Assembly: GCA_016928995.1 (NCBI GenBank)
Contig: JAFGJS010000112.1
Location: forward strand, 1-9,225
Direction of reading: 5' to 3'
DNA from: Candidatus Sumerlaeota bacterium
GTDB lineage: Bacteria > Sumerlaeota > Sumerlaeia > JAFGJS01
DNA: 9,225 nt
Both the position numbers and the translations under genes were made by a program. The notes under the pieces were generated by a model. The model had not been told where the DNA came from. It did no database searches and was given only the letters and a program-made list of their open reading frames with translations. Shown here one piece after another: positions 1-6,206 of this stretch; within the stretch, counting starts at the first letter, position 1; every line of letters starts with the position of its first letter.

Positions 1-2
1 CG

Positions 3-425
3 CTGGCCGCCGCGTTCGGCATGGATTTCAAAAACGACGCCCTGACCTGGGGCACGCTGGACTATGGCCAGACGTGGAAAAACCAGAAGCCCGCGGACTG
101 CTGGAATCGCTATCGGGCGTTGAGCCGCGAGGACGCCATGCTCATGGACGCGGAAACCTACAAGTGCGTCTTGCCGATCCTGCGCAAGCGCCTTTGCTGT
201 TTGAGGGACGGCAACTACAGCGAGAAGGACGCGCAGGTCGAACTCTCCAGCGTCTGCGGGGCGCTCGGTCTGAACCTGAAGGAAATGCAAAGCGAAGCCG
301 TCGGCGAAAAGCCCGAGCCAAAGTCCTGGGCAAAGCTCAACGCGGACGGCTCGCCGAAGACGGCGGCGAAAGCACCGAAAGCAAAGGCCAAGAAAACAGC
401 TAGCAAGCAAAAGGCGGCGGCCTGA
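3..425 (+). CDS. Unrecognised phage protein with Lys/Ala-rich C-terminal tail (5' end outside window)
   Basis: I do not recognise the family. The frame is open from base 3 to the TGA at 423-425. There is an ATG at 21, but the 20 bases before it have no Shine-Dalgarno sequence, so it is probably an internal Met and the gene starts upstream of the window. The visible part (140 codons) begins LAAAFGMDF. It has a Trp/Tyr-rich segment containing WNRYRAL, a basic stretch (ILRKRLCCLRDGNY), a short predicted helical region, and a final stretch of about 25 residues made almost only of Lys, Ala, Pro and Thr, like the tails of DNA-binding proteins. The stop overlaps the next start (TGATG), so the nuclease gene is probably translationally coupled. 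From its place at the head of a recombination/replication block, a DNA-metabolism role is plausible but not shown. Confidence 0.75.
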   Translation: MAAAFGMDFKNDALTWGTLDYGQTWKNQKPADCWNRYRALSREDAMLMDAETYKCVLPILRKRLCCLRDGNYSEKDAQVELSSVCGALGLNLKEMQSEAVGEKPEPKSWAKLNADGSPKTAAKAPKAKAKKTASKQKAAA

Positions 426-829
426 TGTCCGAGACCATGAGCGCCAAAGAGTATCAGGGCTGGCTTGCGGGCAAGTTCACGCAGCGGAAGAACAAGTTCA
501 ACGCCCAGCGCACGGAATACAACGGCGTCATGTACGACAGCAAGGGCGAGGCGCAGCGCGCGGCCGAACTCGATCAACTGAAGCGCGCCGGGCTGATCCG
601 CTTCTGGATTCGCCAGCCGCCGTTCTACCTCGGCAGCAGCGTCAATCTGTACCGGGCCGATTTTCTGGTCATCGGCCCGGGCGCCGCGGTGTGGGCCGAG
701 GACTTCAAGGGCAAGGAGACGCCAGGCTTCCGCCGCAACCGGCGGCTCTGGCGCGAGTACGGTCCTTGCGAGTTGCGCGTGATCAAAAAAGGAAAAGTGA
801 CTGAAGTCATCAAACCCAAGGAGACCTGA
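425..829 (+). CDS. DUF1064-like PD-(D/E)XK phage nuclease (putative junction resolvase/endonuclease)
   Basis: This 134-residue protein matches the DUF1064 pattern I know: an N-terminal basic segment with NKFNAQRTEYNG and the DSKGEAQRAAEL helix, then a beta core with YRADFL and a final AEDFKGKETP strand. The candidate PD-(D/E)XK residues are E42, D79, D93 and K95, all in the expected order. DUF1064 proteins are small phage nucleases of the restriction-endonuclease fold, often placed with recombination and replication genes and sometimes annotated as Holliday-junction resolvases. The exact substrate here is inferred. The length is typical for the family. The ATG overlaps the upstream TGA by one base, and the next gene starts two bases after this stop. 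A VRR-NUC-type nuclease would be the main alternative, but the KGxETP ending fits DUF1064 better. Confidence 0.8.
   Translation: MSETMSAKEYQGWLAGKFTQRKNKFNAQRTEYNGVMYDSKGEAQRAAELDQLKRAGLIRFWIRQPPFYLGSSVNLYRADFLVIGPGAAVWAEDFKGKETPGFRRNRRLWREYGPCELRVIKKGKVTEVIKPKET
818..823 (+). promoter_or_regulatory. Shine-Dalgarno sequence fixing a GTG start
   Basis: AAGGAG lies 7 bases upstream of the GTG at 831, inside the last codons of the DUF1064 gene. It supports GTG 831 as the start of the J-domain gene. Confidence 0.7.
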
Positions 830-830
830 C

Positions 831-1457
831 GTGACACGAGAAATCGACGCATATCCGCTGTGCTGGCCGGAAGGCTGGGACCGGACGCCGGATCACCAAC
901 GTCAATCCGGCGCGTTCAAAGGCACGCCGGGAGCGATCCGCGTCTTGCTGCTGGACGAAGTGGAGCGCTTCGTCTGGGGCCGCGCCTCTGGCGCACACAA
1001 CTGGCGGCAACGGATCATCCTCAGCAGCAACGTGCCCCTGCGATTGGACGGCGAACCCTACGCCAACGCGCGCGAGCCGGACGATCCGGGAGTGGCGATC
1101 TACTTTCCGCGCGACTCCAGCCAGGACGCGCAACAGATTTGCATGGCGTGCGATCAATACAACCGCGTCTGGAAGAACATGCGCGCGCTGCAGAAAACCA
1201 TGGAGGCGCTGCGCGGCATCGAACGCTGGGGATCGTCTCAACTGCTGGATCGCGCCTTTCAAGGCTTTCTCGCGCTGCCAGATCCGGATCAACAGACATG
1301 GTGGGAAGTCCTCGGCGTTTCGCGCCATGCCGGCGAGGCTGAAATCCGTTCGGCCTTCCGGGAGAAGGCGCGCGTCATGCATCCGGACCATGGCGGCAGC
1401 GCGGAGTCGTTCAAACGCCTCAACGACGCCCTGCAGGAGGGCTTACAGCGCAGATGA
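831..1457 (+). CDS. Phage protein with C-terminal J (DnaJ) domain
   Basis: 208 residues from a GTG start with a well-placed Shine-Dalgarno. Residues about 157-207 form a J domain: the WWEVLGV entry, the EIRSAFREKAR helix, an intact HPD motif at 184-186 followed by HGGS, and the FKRLNDALQ helix. HPD is the signature that stimulates Hsp70/DnaK ATPase. The N-terminal 150 residues are unrecognised. They include a patch with WNPx-free aromatic and basic residues (VERFVWGR, HNWRQR) and a region CMACDQYNRVW that could contact nucleic acid or a partner protein; I see no zinc-finger arrangement. J-domain proteins of this size occur in prophages near resolvases and helicases. A role recruiting host DnaK to remodel the replication complex is inferred. 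The stop overlaps the helicase start by four bases (ATGA). Confidence 0.8.
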   Translation: MTREIDAYPLCWPEGWDRTPDHQRQSGAFKGTPGAIRVLLLDEVERFVWGRASGAHNWRQRIILSSNVPLRLDGEPYANAREPDDPGVAIYFPRDSSQDAQQICMACDQYNRVWKNMRALQKTMEALRGIERWGSSQLLDRAFQGFLALPDPDQQTWWEVLGVSRHAGEAEIRSAFREKARVMHPDHGGSAESFKRLNDALQEGLQRR

Positions 1458-2611
1458 TCCAATTGTATGGCTATCAACAACACGCGGCCGAAGCCCTGCT
1501 CAACGCTCCCGCTGGAATCGTTCAAGCGCCGTGCCGTTCAGGCAAGACGGTGATCGGCGCAGCTGCCGTGCTCGATGCGCTTCTCGCTGTCAGGGAATCC
1601 TTTCCCGCCGGCCGCGTGTTGTGGATCGCCAATACAACCGATCAACTGGACCAAGCGCAGGACGCCTTCCGTCTGCTGCTGGACCTGCCAAGAAACTCGC
1701 GCCTGACCGAAATCAAGGGCGCGCCAATCCATTTCGCGCATCCGAGCGGCGCGAAAAACCTGCCGCTCGACGAGGTCGCGATCCTCGTCGTCGATGAGTG
1801 CCATCACGTGGCGGCGGCGACGTGGCGCGCGATCATCGAGCGCTGCGGACTCTGGCTCACGCACGTGTGGGGGCTTTCCGCCACGCCGAACCGCGACGAC
1901 GAACGCCGCAAGGACGTGTACGACCTGATCGGGCCGATTGTCTATCGCATCGACCGCAAGGACCTGGAGCGCGACGGCCGCATTGTCGGCGGCCGTGTGA
2001 CCTTCCTGCGCTTCGAGCCGGATCCGATGCTCCTAGCACGGATCAACGCCGCCGCGGGCATCGCCCTGGAGGACTGCGAATGCGACCGGGACAAACACCG
2101 GCACTGGCATGCGGTGAAGGCTCTCGGCCTGGTCGAGCACGAACGCCGCAACAACCTGATCGCGCGCGGCGTCGTGCACCACGTCCGGGAAGGCGATTTT
2201 GTGCTCGCGCTGGTCTCCACGATCGAGCAGGCGAAAAGCATCATCCGGCAGACCGGCTCGCAAGTGAAGGTCGTCAGCAGCCGCATGCCCAAGCGCTGGC
2301 GCCGGCACATCCTCGACGCCTTCCGCGAAGGAAGCATCCCGGCGCTGATCGCGGTCAACCTGGCCGACGAAGGCCTCGACGTTCCGCGCGCCAACGTGCT
2401 GTTGCACGGTGCGGCCGGCCGCGCCCAGGGCAAAACCGAGCAACGCACGGGCCGCGTCCTGACCGCCTTCAGGGACAAGAACCACGGCCATATTTACGAC
2501 TTCTGGGACGAATGGCATCCATGGGTCCAGAACCAGGCGCGGCAAAGGCTGCGGCTATACAAGAAACTCGGCTACGAAATCGAATTCAAATTCGCGCGAA
2601 CGGCGGCATAG
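1454..2611 (+). CDS. Superfamily 2 DNA helicase, XPB/RAD25/UvsW-like
   Basis: 385 residues with two RecA-like domains. Domain 1 shows a Q-motif-like GYQQHAA near residue 6, a Walker A of the form APCRSGKT at 25-32, Walker B DECH at 114-117 (VVDECHH), and motif III SAT at 142-144. Domain 2 shows motif V LADEGLDVP at about 303-311 and motif VI QRTGRVL at 330-336. This order and the DECH box are those of the RAD25/XPB and phage UvsW branch of ATP-dependent DNA helicases, which unwind or branch-migrate forked DNA in replication and recombination. It is compact, with no extra nuclease or specificity domain. The Walker A has Arg-Ser where many relatives have Gly, but GKT is intact. The ATG overlaps the upstream gene by four bases; an AGGAGG at 1435-1440 is 13 bases away, so coupling to the J-domain gene probably helps translation. 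Confidence 0.88.
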   Translation: MIQLYGYQQHAAEALLNAPAGIVQAPCRSGKTVIGAAAVLDALLAVRESFPAGRVLWIANTTDQLDQAQDAFRLLLDLPRNSRLTEIKGAPIHFAHPSGAKNLPLDEVAILVVDECHHVAAATWRAIIERCGLWLTHVWGLSATPNRDDERRKDVYDLIGPIVYRIDRKDLERDGRIVGGRVTFLRFEPDPMLLARINAAAGIALEDCECDRDKHRHWHAVKALGLVEHERRNNLIARGVVHHVREGDFVLALVSTIEQAKSIIRQTGSQVKVVSSRMPKRWRRHILDAFREGSIPALIAVNLADEGLDVPRANVLLHGAAGRAQGKTEQRTGRVLTAFRDKNHGHIYDFWDEWHPWVQNQARQRLRLYKKLGYEIEFKFARTAA

Positions 2612-5002
2612 ATGAGCAACCTGCATCCCATCGAGCAGATCAAAGACGCAATCACGTGCTCCGAGTATGCCACGCAGCATCTGGGCCTGAATCTGGATCG
2701 CAACGGCCGCGGCGTGTCATTTCGCCCGGAAGCGGGCAATCCCACGTCGCTGATGGTCAACGAGCGCGACTGGTTCGACTTCGGCGGCAACTTCGGCGGC
2801 GACGTGATCGCCCTGTGCGCCCATGCAAAGTACGGCGGTCAAATGGGACCGGCGATTCGCGAGCTCGCGCAGCTGTGCGGGATCACGGAAAAGGCTCCAA
2901 TCCCTCATGACGAGGGCATTGAACAATATGCGCTTCAGGCGCATCAAAATCTCACACCGGAGGTGCGTGACTACCTGCATCAACGCGGCCTGACGGACGC
3001 CATGATTGATGAACTCAAACTTGGACTCGGAGGCCCCGGCCAGCACGAAGGACGGATCACTGTCCCTTATTGGAAGTCCCGGAAAATCGTGTATTTGGCC
3101 TCCCGGGCGTGGCTGGATCAAACCGGCCAGCCGAAGTACAAGAAGCACCGTCGCGGCCCATGGACCGATCACCCGATCTGGGGGAGTGATTCGATAGGGC
3201 ATGCCGGCCCGGTGATAATCGCGGAAGGCGCCTTTGACGCCATCACCGCTCTTCAAGCGGCCTTTCCAACATTGTCGCCGATCACCGGCGCATTCTCCAG
3301 AGAGCAACTGAAGGACGTTGTCAGCCTGCTCCGAGGGCGGCAGGCGATCATCTGTTTTGATTACGATCCCGACAGTCAGGCGGGCCAGAAGGCCACCCGC
3401 AAGCTGGCGGATTTTCTATGGTCGAAAGGCATCGCATCAAAAGTCCTGATGCTGGAAGACCACGCCGATTCCAAGGATCGCAAGGTTGACTTGAACGATC
3501 TGCATTCAAAGGGCGTGGACGTCAAAGCCCTGCTGCTGGAAAAATCAGTCGATTATTTCCAGGTCCGAATCCGCGAAATTTCACAATTGGAGGTGACGGA
3601 ACGCAAAAACAAGCTCGCTCAATTCCTGCAGCACGCCGCCAGGTGTTTTCCGTGGCCCGACGTGGCCGAGATGGCGGACCACGCGAAATCGCTGGAATCA
3701 TGGTCGGATGTCTGGCTGTCGGAATTGAAAAAGACCCTGCAGAAAGCTCCGTCGGACGACATCATTGTCGCCGAAGTCAAAAAGCAGCACATGCTGATCT
3801 ACAACGAGCACCTGGGATGGTACGAATACGACGAAACCAAGGGCGTCTGGACCCGGCGTTATGACACGGAGATCGAGGCCTATTGCGCCCAGGTCCTGGG
3901 CCGGTACAAGACCGGACCGCGCATCGCATCCGCCTACAAGTGCTGCAAGACGGAGTTCTGCAATCACACGCCGTTGAATCTGTGCCCGCTGATCAATTTC
4001 CGCAGCGGCATGCTCGATCCGGAAAATCTGCACATGAAGCCCCACGGTCCGGATTGGCGCTCCACCATTCAGATGAATTACGATTACGACCCCGCGGCCG
4101 ACTGTCCGTTATGGCGAGACTTCATCGACGACATCACGGACGGCGACCCCGAGCGCAAGCGGGTGTTGCAGCAGATGTTCGGCTACGCCATGTCGAACGA
4201 CCGCCGCTACCAGAAGTCTTTCTTCCTGGTCGGCGACGGCTCGAACGGCAAAAGCGTGCTGCTCAACATCCTGTCGCAACTCCTGGGCAAGGACAACGTG
4301 TCAAACGTCGAAATCGCTTCGCTCAACGAGCCCTTTCAGCGGATCTCGCTATACGGCAAGAGGGTGAACATCGCCTGTGAGACGGAAACCCGGGTCAAGG
4401 GCACCGAGCAAATCTTCAAGCAGATCGTCGCCGGCGACAGCATCAGCGGCTGCTACAAGGGCAAGGACTTCATCACCTTCCGCCCGACAACCCTGATGAT
4501 CTTCGCGGCGAATGAATTCAGCGAGACCTCGGACCTGACCCATGGCTTCCTGCGCCGCATCCAGTTCGTTCAATTCCCGATTCGCTTTGTGCAGGATCCC
4601 AAGTTGGCGAACGAACGGCCCAAGGATCAGATGATCGAAACGAAACTGATGGAGGAGTTGCCCGGCATCGCCGTTTGGGCGCTCTACGGTCTCAAGGACC
4701 TGCGCATAAATGACGGATTCGCCGAGACCGAAGAGCAGCGAACAATGATGAAAGAGTTCGTTGAAAAGTCCTCGCCATTGCAACTCTGGCTCGATGACTG
4801 GCCGGATGGCTACATGGAGACCTGGACGCAGCGCAAGACGGTCTACACGCATTACACGGACTGGGCCAAGGACAACAACTGCCGGCCGCTTTCCGCGCGG
4901 CGTTTCTGGCCGGAATTGCGCAAGCATGTGTCGTTCGTTGAGACACGTTCCGGGACCGGAAGGTGCGTCATGCTGAAAAGCCCGGAACAAGTGACGGCGT
5001 GA
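2612..5002 (+). CDS. Phage primase-helicase: CHC2-like, Toprim and D5/P4-type superfamily 3 helicase
   Basis: 796 residues, starting directly after the helicase stop. Residues about 5-90 resemble the N-terminal CHC2 domain of DnaG-type primases (VSFRPE...NPTSLMV...WFDFGGNFGGDVIAL), but the Cys/His ligand positions are replaced (S36, P39, D56, G59). Residues 113-165 look like the start of the RNA-polymerase basal domain (YLHQRGLTDAMI, GRITVPYW). The Toprim core follows: acidic E205 in IIAEGAFDA and the DxDxD cluster at 250-254 (FDYDPD). The second half is a D5_N region and a superfamily 3 helicase: Walker A GDGSNGKS 541-548, Walker B VNIACETE ending at E592, and the motif C Asn in FAANEF at 634. 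A winged-helix tail occupies about 738-796. It should prime and unwind DNA at the phage origin. The intergenic repeat array begins about 110 bases after its stop. Family call is firm; active priming is inferred. Confidence 0.93.
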   Translation: MSNLHPIEQIKDAITCSEYATQHLGLNLDRNGRGVSFRPEAGNPTSLMVNERDWFDFGGNFGGDVIALCAHAKYGGQMGPAIRELAQLCGITEKAPIPHDEGIEQYALQAHQNLTPEVRDYLHQRGLTDAMIDELKLGLGGPGQHEGRITVPYWKSRKIVYLASRAWLDQTGQPKYKKHRRGPWTDHPIWGSDSIGHAGPVIIAEGAFDAITALQAAFPTLSPITGAFSREQLKDVVSLLRGRQAIICFDYDPDSQAGQKATRKLADFLWSKGIASKVLMLEDHADSKDRKVDLNDLHSKGVDVKALLLEKSVDYFQVRIREISQLEVTERKNKLAQFLQHAARCFPWPDVAEMADHAKSLESWSDVWLSELKKTLQKAPSDDIIVAEVKKQHMLIYNEHLGWYEYDETKGVWTRRYDTEIEAYCAQVLGRYKTGPRIASAYKCCKTEFCNHTPLNLCPLINFRSGMLDPENLHMKPHGPDWRSTIQMNYDYDPAADCPLWRDFIDDITDGDPERKRVLQQMFGYAMSNDRRYQKSFFLVGDGSNGKSVLLNILSQLLGKDNVSNVEIASLNEPFQRISLYGKRVNIACETETRVKGTEQIFKQIVAGDSISGCYKGKDFITFRPTTLMIFAANEFSETSDLTHGFLRRIQFVQFPIRFVQDPKLANERPKDQMIETKLMEELPGIAVWALYGLKDLRINDGFAETEEQRTMMKEFVEKSSPLQLWLDDWPDGYMETWTQRKTVYTHYTDWAKDNNCRPLSARRFWPELRKHVSFVETRSGTGRCVMLKSPEQVTA

Positions 5003-5040
5003 AAGATTAGTATAAGTTATTCAGGAAACTCGGCACTGAT

Positions 5041-5064
5041 CATTTTTGCTAATATGCAAAAATG
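5041..5064. repeat. Perfect 9-bp inverted repeat with 6-base loop
   Basis: CATTTTTGC (5041-5049) and GCAAAAATG (5056-5064) are exact reverse complements separated by TAATAT. It starts 38 bases after the primase stop. No T-run follows the stem, so it is a poor intrinsic terminator. An operator or initiator-binding palindrome is more likely, though unproven. Its right arm is part of the TGCAAAAATGGCG sequence that recurs near 5410. Confidence 0.6.
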
Positions 5065-5109
5065 GCGCTGTTTTGGATTTTATCAAGTTATGTGGGACAA
5101 ATAGGCGAT

Positions 5110-5366
5110 ATGACACGTTTAGTGACACGTATGACACATGGGAAAAGAAGTGACATGCAAAATAAATCAAATAAAATCAACGCTATGACAGAAGTGACAC
5201 TTTTTTTGATCTCCTATACTATATATATATTATTCGTTAGCGTTTCAAATCTCTATAGGCTGGTTAGGTATTCAATGTGTCACTTGTGTCATCGTATTCA
5301 TTTTACTATATTTAACCCCTTGTCACTTCTTTTGATAAGTGTCATTTTTATAGAACAAAGTGTCAT
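5110..5366. repeat. Dyad-symmetric array of eleven TGACA pentamers (iteron-like; candidate replication origin)
   Basis: TGACA on the + strand begins at 5111, 5123, 5132, 5151, 5186 and 5195. TGTCA (the same site inverted) begins at 5278, 5287, 5321, 5340 and 5361. Counting outward from the centre, step sizes are 9, 35, 19, 9, 12 on the left and 9, 34, 19, 21 on the right. Five left sites pair with five right sites about a centre at 5238-5238.5, and only 5123 has no partner. The flanks alternate between AAGTGACA/AGTGACA and ATGACA types on the left, and the same order holds on the right. Longer arms are conserved: 5131-5155 against 5321-5345 match at 21 of 25 positions, including an exact 13-mer (5143-5155 and 5321-5333), and 5185-5200 against 5277-5292 match at 15 of 16. 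Known iteron origins and multi-site operators use such arrays. The mirrored layout suggests an origin bound by a protein from both sides, but a centromere for a ParB-type system or a repressor array is possible. Confidence 0.75.
5215..5234. other. Alternating A/T tract, candidate DNA-unwinding element
   Basis: All bases are A or T except a C at 5219, mostly alternating TA. It lies between the innermost TGACA (5195) and TGTCA (5278), just left of the dyad centre. Easily melted tracts of this kind flank binding sites in many replication origins. It could equally be a -10-rich promoter region. Confidence 0.45.
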
Positions 5367-5532
5367 AGTATTAGAAATAAAAGACTTATGAGAGCAATAT
5401 AGAACAGTTTGCAAAATGGCGTATTCAATAACCATTCAGTTTCCATTTGGTCGGCTTCGGGTCCTTCCGAGGGGGGTACGGCGAGGGTTCGGCTTTTTGT
5501 TTGTCGCAATTTTTACACGAACTGAATTTTTT

Positions 5533-5540
5533 GGGAGAGG
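5533..5540 (+). promoter_or_regulatory. Ribosome binding site for the first ParB-like gene
   Basis: GGGAGAGG ends 9 bases before the ATG at 5550. It supports that start and shows that the right-hand gene block begins here with its own translation signal. Confidence 0.6.
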
Positions 5541-5549
5541 TAAGTAATT

Positions 5550-6206
5550 ATGACCAAACTGCAGGACAAGATCGCACTGAAAGATTTTTCGCCGGTTGGA
5601 TACAATCCCCGGGAAATCGCTCCCGAGGCCTTCGAGGGACTCAAGGCGTCGATTCGTGAATTCACGTCGACCGTGCAGGGCTGGGACGCGGCCAACGGTC
5701 TGCGCATGGTCGGCACGATCACGGTGAACGTGAACGGCAAACGGATCATCGGCGGCCATCAGCGGATCCGGGCGCTGCGCGAACTCGGGCAGGACTGGAT
5801 TCATCGCGACGACGTCACCTGGGTGGAGATCGAACCGGATTCGCCCAAGGAAAAGGCGCTGTGCGTCACGCTGAACAATCAGGAAATCGCCGGGCAGTTC
5901 ACGGCCGACCTGGACTTTCTGCTGTCCGACATTCGCGTGGAGATGCCGGCGTTCGACGATCTCGGGCTGGGCCTGCTCGAGGCTGATCTGGCCGGCGGTC
6001 TGGAAGACGGCATCCGGAACTCACCGGACCGCGCGAACAAAGCGGACGATCCCAAGGAACTGGCCGACGTCTGGTTCACCTTGGGCGAATACCGCTTTGA
6101 GGTGGAGCGCGGTCAGTACCTGCAATGGCAAGAGGCGTTGCGCCAGTCCGCGGGTTTCGCCGCGGCGGATTGCGTCAAGGAATTGCGCCGGAGGCTGGGA
6201 CTGTGA
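5550..6206 (+). CDS. ParB/Srx-fold N-terminal domain protein, phage type
   Basis: 218 residues. The N-terminal half is a ParB-like domain: GYNPREI at 17-23, a long insert with two Trp/Arg-rich turns, and KRIIGGHQRIRALRELG at about 64-80, where G69-H-Q-R corresponds to the GHRR box of ParB/KorB-type domains. The next part (ALCVTLNNQEIAGQFTADLDFLL) is the usual continuation seen in ParB-like proteins linked to DNA methyltransferases. The last 45 residues (WFTLGEYRFEVERGQYLQWQ...) resemble the linker that precedes a methylase domain in ParB-methylase fusions, but the methylase itself is absent here. There is no helix-turn-helix or C-terminal dimerisation domain of a true partition ParB, so I do not call it a plasmid-partition protein. 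It is probably part of the modification module with the next two genes. Its stop overlaps the next start by four bases (GTGA). Confidence 0.82.
   Translation: MTKLQDKIALKDFSPVGYNPREIAPEAFEGLKASIREFTSTVQGWDAANGLRMVGTITVNVNGKRIIGGHQRIRALRELGQDWIHRDDVTWVEIEPDSPKEKALCVTLNNQEIAGQFTADLDFLLSDIRVEMPAFDDLGLGLLEADLAGGLEDGIRNSPDRANKADDPKELADVWFTLGEYRFEVERGQYLQWQEALRQSAGFAAADCVKELRRRLGL
6190..6194 (+). promoter_or_regulatory. Shine-Dalgarno sequence fixing the GTG start at 6203
   Basis: GGAGG lies 8 bases upstream of GTG 6203. The longer possible start, ATG 6125, would overlap the previous gene by about 80 bases and has no comparable site, and the protein from 6203 begins like other ParB-like domains. 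GTG 6203 is therefore preferred. Confidence 0.7.

Larger units (their letters stand above)
5003..5549. other. AT-rich intergenic island between replication and modification blocks (candidate origin region)
   Basis: About 550 bases without a convincing gene. Base composition switches abruptly from GC-rich coding DNA to strongly AT-rich from about 5003 to 5430, and returns to GC-rich around 5450-5490. It holds a 9-bp inverted repeat (5041-5064), the mirrored TGACA array (5110-5366), an alternating A/T tract (5215-5234) and two near-copies of TGCAAAATGGCG near its ends (5055-5067 and 5410-5421). I searched for promoters and intrinsic terminators and found none that are convincing: GTGACA 5194-5199 with TACTAT 5217-5222 (17-base spacing) is the best sigma70-like match and is weak. 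The position next to the primase-helicase fits a phage origin; this is inference. Confidence 0.6.

Noticed and set aside
5194-5222. A sigma70-like promoter with GTGACA and TACTAT at 17-base spacing.
   Set aside because: The -10 match is only 4 of 6, and the -35 is one of many TGACA array copies, so the match is expected by chance.
5062-5391. A 109-codon open frame across the AT-rich island, giving a hydrophobic, membrane-like protein.
   Set aside because: It runs through the TGACA array, has no Shine-Dalgarno, begins inside the palindrome and its hydrophobicity simply follows from T-rich codons. The mirrored repeats explain the sequence better.
5416-5547. A 43-codon frame starting ATG at 5416 and ending just before the ParB-like gene.
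   Set aside because: No ribosome binding site precedes it and the Phe/Gly/Arg-rich product looks like nothing known. A leader peptide coupled to the ParB-like gene is conceivable but unsupported.
6125-6202. A longer start (ATG 6125) for the ParB-methyltransferase gene.
   Set aside because: It overlaps the previous gene by about 80 bases. GTG 6203 has a strong GGAGG 8 bases upstream and begins the domain as expected.
5550-6206. Calling the first ParB-like gene a plasmid or chromosome partition protein.
   Set aside because: There is no ParA-like gene, no central HTH and no C-terminal dimerisation region in the product; the domain set matches phage ParB-like proteins associated with methyltransferases.
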